DNA from: Paenibacillus sp. NFR01
GTDB taxonomy: Bacteria; Bacillota; Bacilli; Paenibacillales; Paenibacillaceae
Assembly: GCF_900111565.1 (NCBI RefSeq)
Contig: NZ_FOIK01000001.1
Span: forward strand, 2,263,309-2,327,308
DNA length: 64,000 nt
Direction of reading: 5' to 3'
The notes below the pieces were generated by a model, which worked only from the letters and a program-made list of their open reading frames with translations, did not search any database and had not been told where the DNA came from. Shown one piece after another: positions 1 to 8,480 of the stretch. Numbering within the stretch: position 1 is the stretch's first letter; every line of letters begins with the position of its first letter. A program made the translations under genes and the position numbers.

Positions 1-568
1 ATCCGCCCTTCTCCATGGCCGGGGGATCAAAACCACGCCGCTCCAAAAACTGCAGCAGCCGGTCCCACTGGTCGGGCGCAAATCCGATTTGAAACTGGTC
101 GATCATTTTGTCGCTGAAGCCTCTGGACCTTAAATACTCCATGGCAGACTTGCCGTATTCCGTGTTCTTCAGCAAATAATGATAGAATTTGGCAGACAAT
201 TCATATGCCTGCAGCAATCGATCCCGTTCGGGGTCCGGTGGCGCCACATAGCCTCCGCCGGCTTCCGGGAAAGGAATGTCGCTTTCTTCTGCCATGATGC
301 GGACAGCTTCGGGGAAGGTTAATCCTTCAATTTCCATCCTGAATTTGATGGCATTTCCGCCCATGCCGCAACCAAAGCAGTGAAAGACGCCCCGTTCCGG
401 GGTCACGGTGAAGGAAGGGGTTTTCTCCGAATGAAACGGGCAGAGGCCCCATAAATATTTCCCCTGCTTGGACAAATGGACAACCTTGCCGACGGTATCC
501 ACGATATCATGCCGCGCAAGCACGCGTTCGATGATTTCTTCCGGGATATTTCCGTGTCCGTTAGCCAC
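1..568 (-). CDS. dnaG: DNA primase, N-terminal part (cut by window edge)
   Basis: DnaG makes the RNA primers for DNA replication. Only about the first 189 codons are inside the window. The translation contains the CHC2-type zinc-binding motif (CPFH followed by CFGCG, residues about 40-65) that recognises the template, and runs into the start of the TOPRIM domain. I chose the GTG at 568 because AAGGTGG sits 5 bases upstream of it. An in-frame ATG at 583 has no comparable ribosome site. It lies 39 bp downstream of yqxD in the same direction, as in Bacillus, where sigA follows; that gene would lie beyond position 1. Confidence 0.96.
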   Translation of the reverse strand, partial: MANGHGNIPEEIIERVLARHDIVDTVGKVVHLSKQGKYLWGLCPFHSEKTPSFTVTPERGVFHCFGCGMGGNAIKFRMEIEGLTFPEAVRIMAEESDIPFPEAGGGYVAPPDPERDRLLQAYELSAKFYHYLLKNTEYGKSAMEYLRSRGFSDKMIDQFQIGFAPDQWDRLLQFLERRGFDPPAMEKGG

Positions 569-607
569 TGTAACCACCTTCATCTCTTAACAAATAAATA
601 TAATTCG

Positions 608-1087
608 CTAAATTTGCGCGTTCTCCTGCAAAAGAGTCAAAAGTTTTGTCAGTTTATGTTGAAAAAGAATTTTTTCTTCCGCAGTGATCGCTTTCGGTCC
701 TTTCGCATATGTTCCTCTTCGGCGTTCCACCGCTCGCGCATGCCGGCCCTCCAGCATAAAGTCCATCGAGCGATCGTCGTATTCGCGCCCCCGGAAGGAG
801 AGCGCCTTGCAGCGTTTGCCGAGCGCAAGCGCGGCCAGACCGTAATCCGAGGTCAATACGATATCGCCGGGACGGATATGGTTGGCGATGTAGAGATCGG
901 CGCTTTGATCGCCGCGGTCTACCTGGACGACGCTTACGCCTTCCTCCGCCTGCAGCACATGGTCAAAAGACGAAACCATCAACACCGGAACGCGAAAAGA
1001 ACGGGCCACCGCCGCAATCTCCTTTTTGACCGGACAGGCATCGCCGTCGACCACAATTGTAGTTCTTCGGGCTTCTTCCAAGGACAT
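608..1087 (-). CDS. yqxD: YaiI/YqxD family protein (DUF188, UPF0178)
   Basis: This is a small conserved protein of about 159 residues. The N-terminal motif IVVDGDACPVKKEI and a later LTSDYGLA segment are typical of the DUF188 family, which has a PIN-like fold; its biochemical role is not established. It sits just upstream of dnaG, its usual place in Bacilli. A GTG at 1090 directly precedes the ATG at 1087 and either could be used; the Shine-Dalgarno sequence is weak. In B. subtilis, ccpN and yqfL separate this gene from glyS, but here only about 190 bp lie between them and neither gene is present. Confidence 0.9.
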   Translation of the reverse strand: MSLEEARRTTIVVDGDACPVKKEIAAVARSFRVPVLMVSSFDHVLQAEEGVSVVQVDRGDQSADLYIANHIRPGDIVLTSDYGLAALALGKRCKALSFRGREYDDRSMDFMLEGRHARAVERRRGTYAKGPKAITAEEKILFQHKLTKLLTLLQENAQI

Positions 1088-1151
1088 CACCCGTTTCCCG
1101 TGTAATATATATACGCTCCCAGGAACTAAATTCCTTCTTTCAGAAGCATAA

Positions 1152-1196
1152 ATACGGAACGGATGTCAACTTACGAAAATTGGCACCGTTCCGTAT
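1152..1196. repeat. 11-bp perfect inverted repeat upstream of yqxD
   Basis: ATACGGAACGG at 1152-1162 is repeated in inverse at 1186-1196, with a 23-base loop. It lies between the end of glyS and the start of yqxD. No run of T follows on the minus strand, so it is not a normal terminator. It could be an operator or an RNA hairpin. Confidence 0.5.
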
Positions 1197-1277
1197 ATTT
1201 ATACCCTAAACCAGCGATCTATACCAAAAATGCAGCAAATGCGCAGGATTCACCATTTCACACCGTCTAAGCGGGTG

Positions 1278-3359
1278 CTACCAGACCAGCTTGCCGAAAT
1301 CGGCAAACGCCCGGGAATCGGCGTCGATGGCAGACAGCAGCGCCAGACGGTTGGCGCGGATCTGCTCATCTTCGGCCATGACCATTACGGAATCGAAAAA
1401 TCCGGTAACGGCATCCTTCAGTCCGGATAAAAGCGCCAGCGCTTCGGCGGCGTTCCGCGCTTCGCGCGCAGCCGCATAAGGAGCGTGCTTGGACTGCCAG
1501 GTAGCATACAGTTCCGATTCGGCTTTTTCGGTGAACAGCGACGGATCAACCGCGGCGTTGCCGCTTGCCTTGGCCGCCAGATTGGCGACGCGGGTCAGCG
1601 AATCGACCGTAACCTTGAAATCGGCTTGGCTGCTCACCGCATCGGTAAGCGCGCGGCTCCGGTCCACTACGTCAACGATGGAGTCAAAGCCTGCGGCAGT
1701 AACAGCATCCACGACGTCGTAACGAACGCCATTGTCGGCGAGAAGACGCTTCACGCGAAGGCCGAAGAATTCGTAAAGACTTATACGCAGCTCGTTCGCA
1801 AAAGTTTTCTCCGGACGGAAACTTTTGTGAACCTCAAGCGCAGCGGCGAAAATTTCGTCCAGCCCGATGGATAACTTATGCTCCAGCACCATTTGCACGA
1901 TGCCTGCCGCTTGACGGCGCAGCGCGTAAGGATCCTGGGAGCCGGTCGGAATGATGCCGATCGAGAAGCAGCCGACGATCGTGTCGATTTTATCGGCCAA
2001 GCTGACGAGCAGGCCCGCTTCCGTCGAAGGCACGGCGTCGCCGGCAAAACGCGGCTGGTAATGCTCGAAGATGCCTTTGGCGACATTTTCCGGCTCGCCG
2101 GCTTTGCGGGCGTAATCCTCGCCCATGGTGCCTTGAAGCTCAGGGAATTCGTACACCATTTGCGTCACGAGGTCGAATTTGCAAATATCCGCGGTGCGGC
2201 TGACCTCGGCGGCCGTCTCGCCGGAAAGTCCGAGCTTGGCGGCAAGGGAGTCGGCGATATTCCGGATGCGGCGCACCTTGTCGCCGATGCTGCCGAGCTC
2301 TTCATGATACACGATCGTCTCCAGCTTCGCCAGTGCGTCGCTGATCTTCAGCTCCTGGTCTTCCTCATAGAAGAACTTCGCATCGGAGAGGCGGGCGCGC
2401 AGCACTTTTTCGTTCCCCTTCGCAATGACGTCCAGCGATTCGCCGTTGCCGTTGCGCACGGTCACGAAAAATGGCAGCAGTTTGCCGGAAGCGTCCAGCA
2501 CCGGGAAGTAACGCTGATGCTCGCGCATCGACGTGATCAGTACTTCCTGCGGAATGTTCAGGAATGCCGGATCGAACGTTCCGAACAGCACGGTCGGCGT
2601 TTCGACGAGGAACAACACTTCCTCCAGCAGATCGTCTTTGACGGCGATCGTCCAGTTTTTGTCGGCCGCCAGCTTGTTGATTTGCTCCAGAATCAGCGCT
2701 TGGCGTTCTTCTACATCAACCAGCACATGCTGTGCGCGCAGCGCCTCGACGTATTGCGCCGGTTCGGCAATCGTCGTTTCGGTTCCGAGGAAACGGTGGC
2801 CGCGGGTTACGTTGCCGGATTTGACGCCGGTAATTTCCAGGTCGATGACTTCCTGTCCGAACAGGGCCACCAGCCAGCGGATCGGCCGCACGAATTTGAA
2901 ATCATAAGCGCCCCAGCGCATATTTTTCGGGAAGGTCATGGCATGCACGATGCCGTTCAGGCCTTCGGACAGCAAGGAGGCGGTTTCGACGCCGTCGCTG
3001 TTTTTCGTAACATAAATATACTCTACGCCGGCAAGCTCCTTGAACGTAAACGCATCCGGGGACACGCCCTGGCTGCGGGCGAAGCCCAACGCCGCTTTGC
3101 TCCATTGGCCGCTTGCGTCCAGCGCGATTTTGCGGGAAGGCCCCTTCACTTCTTCGCTGACATCCGCTTGTCTTTCGGCAGCATCCTTGACCAGCACGGC
3201 CAAACGGCGCGGGGTGGCATAAGCGGTTACGCCGCTGTGGGCGATACGCGAGGCTTCCAGCCATTTCAGAGTTCTTTCTTTCAGCTGCTCCATGGCGGCG
3301 CGGATAAACCGTGCGGGAATTTCCTCAAGTCCGATCTCGAATAAAATATCTTTACTCAT
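1278..3359 (-). CDS. glyS: Glycine-tRNA ligase beta subunit
   Basis: This is the tRNA-binding subunit of the bacterial alpha2beta2 glycyl-tRNA synthetase, which charges tRNA-Gly in the cytoplasm. At 693 residues it has the family's usual length, begins with the typical [17 protein letters not shown] sequence and ends with a helical anticodon-binding region. Its ATG overlaps the glyQ stop codon by 4 bases (ATGA), so the subunits are translationally coupled. Both are under the T-box leader upstream of glyQ. Confidence 0.98.
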   Translation of the reverse strand: MSKDILFEIGLEEIPARFIRAAMEQLKERTLKWLEASRIAHSGVTAYATPRRLAVLVKDAAERQADVSEEVKGPSRKIALDASGQWSKAALGFARSQGVSPDAFTFKELAGVEYIYVTKNSDGVETASLLSEGLNGIVHAMTFPKNMRWGAYDFKFVRPIRWLVALFGQEVIDLEITGVKSGNVTRGHRFLGTETTIAEPAQYVEALRAQHVLVDVEERQALILEQINKLAADKNWTIAVKDDLLEEVLFLVETPTVLFGTFDPAFLNIPQEVLITSMREHQRYFPVLDASGKLLPFFVTVRNGNGESLDVIAKGNEKVLRARLSDAKFFYEEDQELKISDALAKLETIVYHEELGSIGDKVRRIRNIADSLAAKLGLSGETAAEVSRTADICKFDLVTQMVYEFPELQGTMGEDYARKAGEPENVAKGIFEHYQPRFAGDAVPSTEAGLLVSLADKIDTIVGCFSIGIIPTGSQDPYALRRQAAGIVQMVLEHKLSIGLDEIFAAALEVHKSFRPEKTFANELRISLYEFFGLRVKRLLADNGVRYDVVDAVTAAGFDSIVDVVDRSRALTDAVSSQADFKVTVDSLTRVANLAAKASGNAAVDPSLFTEKAESELYATWQSKHAPYAAAREARNAAEALALLSGLKDAVTGFFDSVMVMAEDEQIRANRLALLSAIDADSRAFADFGKLVW

Positions 3360-4240
3360 GCCTCAGCACCTTCTTTCTTGAGCATCGGGAAGCCGAGCTT
3401 TTCGCGTTCCTCCACATAGGTATTCGCTACCGTACGGGCCAGATTACGTACCCGGGTAATAAAGCCGGTCCGTTCGGTCACGCTGATCGCGCCGCGCGCA
3501 TCCAGCAGGTTGAACGTATGCGAGCATTTCAGCACGTAGTCGTACGCCGGGAAGACGAGGTGATTGTCCATCGCGCGTTTGGCTTCTTCCTCATAGGTGT
3601 TGAACAGCGTGAACAGCATTTTTACATCGGAAACTTCAAACGTATACGTCGAATGCTCAACCTCCGGCTGATGGAACACGTCGCCGTACGTCACGCCGTC
3701 CACCCACTCCAGATCGAACACATTTTCCTTCTCTTGAATGTACGAAGCCAGGCGCTCCATGCCGTAGGTGATTTCTACCGCGACCGGGTTCGTCTCGATG
3801 CCGCCCACTTGCTGGAAGTACGTAAACTGGGTAATTTCCATGCCGTCCAGCCATACTTCCCAGCCGAGGCCGGCGCAGCCGAGCGAAGGGTTCTCCCAGT
3901 TGTCTTCGACAAAACGGATGTCATGCAGCAGCGGATCAACGCCGAGCGCCTTGAGGCTCTCCAGATAAATTTCCTGGATGTTGTCCGGCGACGGCTTGAT
4001 GATGACCTGGAATTGGTGATGCTGATACAAGCGGTTCGGATTCTCTCCGTAACGTCCGTCCGACGGACGGCGCGAAGGCTCCACATACGCCACTTTCCAC
4101 GGCTCCGGTCCGAGCGAACGCAGAAACGTCATCGGGTTCATCGTTCCCGCCCCTTTTTCCGTGTCATACGGCTGGACGAGAATACAGTTGTGCGCCGCCC
4201 AGAACTGCTGCAGCGTCAGAATCATTTGCTGAAAATTCAT
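3356..4240 (-). CDS. glyQ: Glycine-tRNA ligase alpha subunit
   Basis: This is the catalytic class II subunit of glycyl-tRNA synthetase (294 residues). The sequence from [14 protein letters not shown] through [22 protein letters not shown] and [13 protein letters not shown] is characteristic. The frame stays open upstream through the T-box leader, but translation should begin at 4240: AAGGAG lies about 10 bases before that ATG, and the extra upstream residues are simply translated leader RNA. glyS follows with a 4-base overlap. Expression is expected to respond to uncharged tRNA-Gly. Confidence 0.98.
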   Translation of the reverse strand: MNFQQMILTLQQFWAAHNCILVQPYDTEKGAGTMNPMTFLRSLGPEPWKVAYVEPSRRPSDGRYGENPNRLYQHHQFQVIIKPSPDNIQEIYLESLKALGVDPLLHDIRFVEDNWENPSLGCAGLGWEVWLDGMEITQFTYFQQVGGIETNPVAVEITYGMERLASYIQEKENVFDLEWVDGVTYGDVFHQPEVEHSTYTFEVSDVKMLFTLFNTYEEEAKRAMDNHLVFPAYDYVLKCSHTFNLLDARGAISVTERTGFITRVRNLARTVANTYVEEREKLGFPMLKKEGAEA

Positions 4241-4289
4241 GTTACCGTCTCCTTCGCTTGTAAAATAAATAGCCTTAAACCCACTCAGA

Positions 4290-4590
4290 CAAAAAAGCTC
4301 TCGCCCCCATGCCTGAACATTCAGACATAGGGACGAGAGCGTATATGTACTCCCGCGGTTCCACCCTACTTGATTGCGCACCGGATCATCCGCGTTGACG
4401 GGGTCCGCCGTGCAATCCACTTTTTGCATTCGCCGCTTCCGCACTCCCGGGCGCCATGTTCATGAACGCTGCCCCGCCGGGCTTTCACTGTCCCCGGTTC
4501 GCTTTGGACGGCCTTTACGTTCATTACTTTCCCGATCGCCGTGCGTCTCCGTGTCACCGGAGCAATAGCGGTCATGTAAGCTTAAACTGT
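4290..4590 (-). ncRNA. Glycyl T-box leader with intrinsic terminator
   Basis: The minus strand carries the T-box signature AGGGTGGAACCGCG (plus coordinates 4354-4367). After it comes a terminator hairpin whose arms GCTCTCG and CGAGAGC (4297-4340) end in a run of T (4291-4296). The T-box sequence can pair with the start of this hairpin to form the antiterminator. Upstream lie an AGTAATGA-like segment and several hairpins that would form stem I. I could not fix the specifier codon with certainty; glycine is inferred from glyQS directly downstream. Confidence 0.95.
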
Positions 4591-4594
4591 TCAT

Positions 4595-4623
4595 ATAATA
4601 ACGGATAGAACGGATTTCGTCAA
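4595..4623 (-). promoter_or_regulatory. Sigma-A promoter of the glyQS operon
   Basis: On the minus strand TTGACG (4618-4623) and TATTAT (4595-4600) are separated by exactly 17 bases, placing the start of transcription just before the T-box leader. The -35 box overlaps the recO stop codon, so glyQS can start independently of recO. Confidence 0.8.
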
Positions 4624-5375
4624 ATATCGTATTTATCGAGCTGGTCGAGAAAACCTTGCGACTTCAGCCTCAGCCCGAGCTGCATGTCCATGAATCCGCG
4701 CATAATCTTCTTTAGCTCTTCCCGTGTGCTGTCCTTGACATCTACGTTGCCGAGCCTTGTCAGATCCAGCATGGCGAATACCCGCAGCAGCTTCAGCGAC
4801 CGGGGCGAAATCTCCATCGCCGGCGGATCGTTGTGCTTGCAGGCGCGGCAAAGCACCCCGCCGAGGCGGGGGCTGATCCGCAGCTCTTCATCCGGCCGTT
4901 CGCGTCCGCACACGATGCATGCGTTCAGCTCCGGAGCGTATCCGGCCGCCTGAAGGATTTTCATTTCGAACATATTGATGATAACGCCGGGGTCCTTGCC
5001 CTCTTCGAGCGCCTGCAGACAGGCAGACAGCTGGCGGAACCAGAAGCTGCCCGTCTCCTCGTCATGCAGCACGCGGTCCAGCAGCTCGCAGGCATATGAA
5101 GCATAAGCCGCTTTGACGATGTCGGTGCGCAGCGCATGATGGGATTCCTTGATCTCTCCGGCGTTTAAGGTCCCCAGCCCACTGCCCCCCCGGAAAAACA
5201 CGAATTCTCCCACGGTAAACGGCTGAATGAGTGCAGCATGGCGGCTTTTTACTTTTTTCGCTCCGCGTACGAGCACCCCTACCTTGCCGGCGTTTTCGGT
5301 GCAAAGCGTAATGATCGCGTTCCCTTCGCCGTAGTCCATGCTGCGGATGACGATCCCTTCCACCCTGTAAAGCAT
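4620..5375 (-). CDS. recO: DNA repair protein RecO
   Basis: RecO anneals DNA strands and helps load RecA at gaps together with RecF and RecR. The 251-residue protein starts MLYRVEGIVIRSMDYGE, with an OB-fold N-terminal domain. It has a four-cysteine zinc site (CIVCG near the middle, then CRAC) in the C-terminal domain. The ATG at 5375 has purine-rich GGGGGAAGAGG just ahead of it; a further in-frame ATG at 5393 has no such site. It lies downstream of yqzL and era, as in other Bacilli. Confidence 0.97.
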   Translation of the reverse strand: MLYRVEGIVIRSMDYGEGNAIITLCTENAGKVGVLVRGAKKVKSRHAALIQPFTVGEFVFFRGGSGLGTLNAGEIKESHHALRTDIVKAAYASYACELLDRVLHDEETGSFWFRQLSACLQALEEGKDPGVIINMFEMKILQAAGYAPELNACIVCGRERPDEELRISPRLGGVLCRACKHNDPPAMEISPRSLKLLRVFAMLDLTRLGNVDVKDSTREELKKIMRGFMDMQLGLRLKSQGFLDQLDKYDI

Positions 5376-5411
5376 GCCTCTTCCCCCAACCATTCGGCGA
5401 GCAACCAGTCG

Positions 5412-5555
5412 TTATTGCGCTTCTTCATCCAGAACCTTCTCTTCCTCTGCGAGCAGCGGTCCGGCCTCCACCGGCGAATCTCCGGCCTCCCGGTACAGCA
5501 GATAAGCATCGACATCTCCAGTCATTGCAAAATACTTCCACGAAAAATCTCGCAT
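5412..5555 (-). CDS. yqzL: YqzL family small protein
   Basis: This 47-residue protein begins MRDFSWKYFAMTGDVDAYLLY, the hallmark of the YqzL family, and ends in a glutamate-rich tail. Its function is unknown. A ribosome site (AAAGGGTGA) precedes the ATG. Its position between era and recO is the same as in Bacillus subtilis, which supports the call despite its size. Confidence 0.9.
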   Translation of the reverse strand: MRDFSWKYFAMTGDVDAYLLYREAGDSPVEAGPLLAEEEKVLDEEAQ

Positions 5556-5664
5556 TCGTATTCACCCTTTCTTCGGAAACACGATGTCTCTTCAGAGATA
5601 GGATGTGCGCAAAAACAGGTTCTATCCTTGCAATTCCTGCCATATACCGCCGGATACCGCAGCC

Positions 5665-6558
5665 TTAAGAGTCTTTATGGAAGCCCAAATCGCGCAGTAC
5701 GCGCTCCTGGTTGCGCCAGTCTTTTTTCACTTTTACCCATAATTCCAGAAAAATCTTCGAGCCGAGCAGGTTTTCGATGTCCGTGCGGGCACGGCGGCCC
5801 ACTTCCTTCAGCATCGCACCTTGCTTGCCGATGATAATGCCTTTCTGCGAATCGCGTTCCACAAAAATAACGGCGGAGATATTAACCACGCCATTCTCCT
5901 GCACGCGCATGTCCTCGATCGTAACCGCTATGGAATGCGGCACCTCTTCGCGGGTCATATGGAGAATTTTCTCGCGGATCAGCTCGGCGCAGACAAACTG
6001 CTCCGGATGGTCCGTTACCTGATCTTCGGGATAATATTGCGGCCCTTCCGGCAAATATTTAGTGATTTGCTCCAGCAGCGTGTTGACATTGCTGCCCAGC
6101 TTTGCGGAAATCGGCACGATTTCAGCAAATGACACGAGCTTACGGTACGACTCGATCAGCGGAAGCAGCGCCTCCGGCTCGATTTTGTCGATCTTGTTCA
6201 GCACCAGGAATACCGGCGTCTTGACATTAGCGAGCTGCTCGGCGATAAAGCGGTCGCCGCCGCCCATGCCTTCGGACGCGTCCACGAGGAACAATACGGC
6301 CTCCACTTCGCCCAGCGTGCCGATCGCCGTATTGTTCATGTAATCGCCCAGCTTCGATTGACGTTTATGAATACCCGGCGTGTCCAAGAAAACGATTTGC
6401 GAATCGTTCGTCGTGTACACGCCATGGATTTTGTTTCTGGTCGTTTGCGGCTTGTCCGACATGATGGCGATCTTCTGACCGATCACTTGGTTCATCAGCG
6501 TCGACTTGCCGACGTTCGGTCTGCCGATAATGGCGACAAACCCGGATTTGAATGGCAT
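5665..6558 (-). CDS. era: GTPase Era
   Basis: Era is a GTPase that binds 16S rRNA and helps mature the 30S ribosomal subunit. The 297-residue sequence shows the G1 loop GRPNVGKST (residues 12-20), KPQTTRN (G2 region), DTPGIH (G3) and NKID (G4). A C-terminal KH domain contains [12 protein letters not shown]. The length is normal for the family. The 530 bp upstream, before cdd, contains no gene but a set of repeats. Confidence 0.98.
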   Translation of the reverse strand: MPFKSGFVAIIGRPNVGKSTLMNQVIGQKIAIMSDKPQTTRNKIHGVYTTNDSQIVFLDTPGIHKRQSKLGDYMNNTAIGTLGEVEAVLFLVDASEGMGGGDRFIAEQLANVKTPVFLVLNKIDKIEPEALLPLIESYRKLVSFAEIVPISAKLGSNVNTLLEQITKYLPEGPQYYPEDQVTDHPEQFVCAELIREKILHMTREEVPHSIAVTIEDMRVQENGVVNISAVIFVERDSQKGIIIGKQGAMLKEVGRRARTDIENLLGSKIFLELWVKVKKDWRNQERVLRDLGFHKDS

Positions 6559-6735
6559 AACATCTTTCCTCTCGTGAATGGATGCAACTGAATATCTTTG
6601 ATAAAGATTTTCGATCTCCCTAAATCCCCCTTAGCCAAGGGGGACCCCAAGGGCCCCGGCCCTCTGGACACCCGGAATGTGGCTAGGGCGGCAGAAAGGC
6701 GCGTTGTTGGCGGCTGTAGTGCGATGAGCGCTTTC
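6559..6735. other. Non-coding stretch upstream of era with a GC-rich hairpin
   Basis: No gene is visible. A near-perfect hairpin with CCCCCTT and AAGGGGG arms lies at about 6627-6645 and resembles widespread REP-like intergenic repeats. No T run follows it on either strand. The region leads into the repeats at 6736 and 6881. Confidence 0.5.
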
Positions 6736-6871
6736 GTTCCCTGCGGGAACACGCTGGAATGCGGCGCGGAATTGGAGCACTGCGTGCTGCGTTTGCGCGT
6801 GGAGCGCTCGTTCCCTATGGGAACATTGCTTTACTGCGGCACACTTCGGAGCGCTCGTTCCCTGCGGGAAC
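6736..6871. repeat. Three copies of a GTTCCCTGCGGGAAC palindrome
   Basis: GTTCCCTGCGGGAAC occurs at 6736-6750 and 6857-6871, and a variant with TAT at the centre at 6810-6824. Two copies share flanks (GAGCGCTC before, ATTGCT after). Centres are 74 and 47 bp apart, so the spacing is irregular. It lies directly before a four-palindrome element. Confidence 0.75.
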
Positions 6872-6880
6872 ATTGCTGCG

Positions 6881-7060
6881 TTGCATTTTGTGCAATGGAA
6901 TCCGCTAAAAACGGGCGATTTCTTGTTTTGATTGCGTTTAGTGCAATGGATTTATCTACTATGCGCCATTTTAGGCGAAAAAGCAAAATTCTGTTGTATA
7001 AAATACAACAGAATCGGGGTTTTGCACAATAATCGGTCGTTTCGTTGTATAAAATACAAC
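6881..7060. repeat. Four-palindrome intergenic element, family A, copy 1
   Basis: There are four short palindromes: TTGCATTTTGTGCAA (6881-6895), ATTGCGTTTAGTGCAAT (6931-6947), TTGTATAAAATACAA (6994-7008) and GTTGTATAAAATACAAC (7044-7060). Centres lie at 6888, 6939, 7001 and 7052, so spacings are 51, 62 and 51 bp. The first two carry a T-rich centre and the last two an A-rich centre, so the element as a whole has dyad symmetry. Related copies occur at 39.8 and 55.5 kb. Confidence 0.85.
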
Positions 7061-7087
7061 GGGCACTACCTGAACAGCCGCAGCGGC

Positions 7088-7504
7088 TCAGCTCGTCTTG
7101 CCCTGCTCCAGATCCGAAGGGCCAAACGCCCCCGGCAGCAGATCGCGTACCGTCGTTTCCGTCACGTCGCCCTTAAGATTACCGAGAAAAACCGGCATAT
7201 CGGGCGGGCACAGCTCGACAAGCACCTGGCGGCACACGCCGCAGGGCGATACGGGACCGTCGGTATCCGCGACGACGGCGATCGCCTTGAACGAACCGGC
7301 TTGCTCACCGTCCGCAATGGCCCGGAACAGCGCAGTCCGCTCCGCGCAGTTGGTCGGTCCGAAGGCGGCGTTTTCCACGTTGCAGCCATGGTGGACATGT
7401 CCTTGCTGATCGAGCAGGGCTGCGCCGACGCCGAAATGGGAATAAGGTATATAAGCGTTGATTCTTGCTTTGATCGCTTCTTGCAACAGTAAGGCTGCGT
7501 CCAT
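7088..7504 (-). CDS. cdd: Cytidine deaminase
   Basis: This enzyme hydrolyses cytidine and deoxycytidine to uridine and deoxyuridine in pyrimidine salvage. In the 138-residue protein the zinc-binding motif CAE (C53, with catalytic E55) and the pair PCGVC (C88, C91) are intact. The ATG at 7504 is preceded by AAGGAGGGG; the frame extends 20 codons further up but without a better start. It follows dgkA and ybeY in the usual order of the era cluster. Confidence 0.97.
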   Translation of the reverse strand: MDAALLLQEAIKARINAYIPYSHFGVGAALLDQQGHVHHGCNVENAAFGPTNCAERTALFRAIADGEQAGSFKAIAVVADTDGPVSPCGVCRQVLVELCPPDMPVFLGNLKGDVTETTVRDLLPGAFGPSDLEQGKTS

Positions 7505-7581
7505 AAAGCCCCTCCTTAAATGAATGCTGGGTGGATTAGCTGCGTTCTTCCGCGGCGGGCACACCGCCGCGCACGGGAAGG

Positions 7582-7983
7582 TTATTCGAATATAACATAA
7601 AGGCGGATCCAGTCCATCACCGGATGATAAAAAACATAAATTCCCGCAATAATGGCAAACACCGCCGTGATTAAAACGGCTCCCGCAGCGGTATCCTTGG
7701 CAACGCGGGCCAGAGGGTGGACGTCCGGAGAAACCAGGTCAATCGTGGCTTCGATCGCGGTATTCAGCAGTTCAGCGGTCAAAACCAGCGTAATCGCGAG
7801 CAGCAGCAGCAGCCAGCTGGCCGGAGGCAGCCGGAATACAGCCGCAGCAATTAATACAAGCACCGACACTCCGGTATGTACTTTCATATTCAGCTCCGAT
7901 TTAAAGGCCCACGCAATGCCCTGGGCGGCGTACCGGAACGAATGCCAAAACCGTTTGTGGCCGATCGCCGTATTCTTCGCCAT
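7582..7983 (-). CDS. dgkA: Diacylglycerol/undecaprenol kinase family protein
   Basis: This is a small integral membrane kinase of the DgkA family. In Gram-positive bacteria this family phosphorylates undecaprenol, recycling the cell-wall lipid carrier. The 133-residue protein has three predicted membrane segments and the conserved motif ELLNTAIEATID. Its ATG overlaps the last base of the ybeY stop codon (TGATG), pointing to translational coupling. Which substrate it uses cannot be read from sequence alone. Confidence 0.93.
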   Translation of the reverse strand: MAKNTAIGHKRFWHSFRYAAQGIAWAFKSELNMKVHTGVSVLVLIAAAVFRLPPASWLLLLLAITLVLTAELLNTAIEATIDLVSPDVHPLARVAKDTAAGAVLITAVFAIIAGIYVFYHPVMDWIRLYVIFE

Positions 7984-8480
7984 CAGCGCGTCAACCCGAC
8001 CTGCGCCAGCACGGCTTCCTGTTTACCCATCATTTCCGCTTCGGAAGCGGCATCCTGGTGGTCGTACCCGAGCAGATGGAGAAACCCGTGCACAAAAAGG
8101 AAGCCCAGCTCGCGCTTCAGGGAATGGCCGTATTCATCGGCTTGCTCCTGCGCCCGTTCCACGGAAATGATGATATCGCCGAGAATGTTAGGAACCTCTT
8201 CCAGCTCCTCGCCTTCCTCCAGTTCGTAAATGATATCCGGTTCATCCTCCAGCGACTCGTTCATCGCAAACGACAGCACATCCGTCGGGCGGTCAATTCC
8301 CCGGTATTCCATATTCAACTCGTGGATCCGCTCGTTATCCACAAAAGTCAGCGCGACTTCCCCGTCCTCCACGCCTTCGGCTTCCCCCGCCTTTTGCAGG
8401 ATGTTCTCCAGCAGGCCGATCCATTCGCCGCCGATTTCAAATTGTTCCTGTTCGTTGCTCCATACTAATTGCAGGCTCAT
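7983..8480 (-). CDS. ybeY: Endoribonuclease YbeY (rRNA maturation factor)
   Basis: YbeY is a zinc-dependent ribonuclease involved in 16S rRNA 3' end maturation and ribosome quality control. The C-terminal metal site HGFLHLLGYDH is complete. The 165-residue protein carries an acidic insert (about residues 85-97, rich in Glu) of the kind seen in Firmicute homologs. It overlaps yqfF upstream by 4 bases and dgkA downstream by one. Confidence 0.97.
   Translation of the reverse strand: MSLQLVWSNEQEQFEIGGEWIGLLENILQKAGEAEGVEDGEVALTFVDNERIHELNMEYRGIDRPTDVLSFAMNESLEDEPDIIYELEEGEELEEVPNILGDIIISVERAQEQADEYGHSLKRELGFLFVHGFLHLLGYDHQDAASEAEMMGKQEAVLAQVGLTR

Noticed and set aside
1164..1169. TTGACA on the minus strand as a yqxD promoter
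   Set aside because: No -10-like hexamer lies at 15-19 bases; the match sits in the loop of an inverted repeat.
1878..3344. Long open frame on the plus strand opposite glyS
   Set aside because: The antisense frame is open because of GC-rich codon usage in glyS; the protein has no recognisable domain and no ribosome site.
4241..4444. Upstream extension of glyQ by 68 codons
   Set aside because: The extra codons lie in the T-box leader and terminator; the ATG at 4240 has the ribosome site and matches the family start.
6881..7060. CRISPR-like array
   Set aside because: Four palindromes of 15-21 bp with two different cores and mirrored halves; no identical direct repeats, no spacer-length regularity of the CRISPR type (51, 62, 51) and no cas genes nearby.
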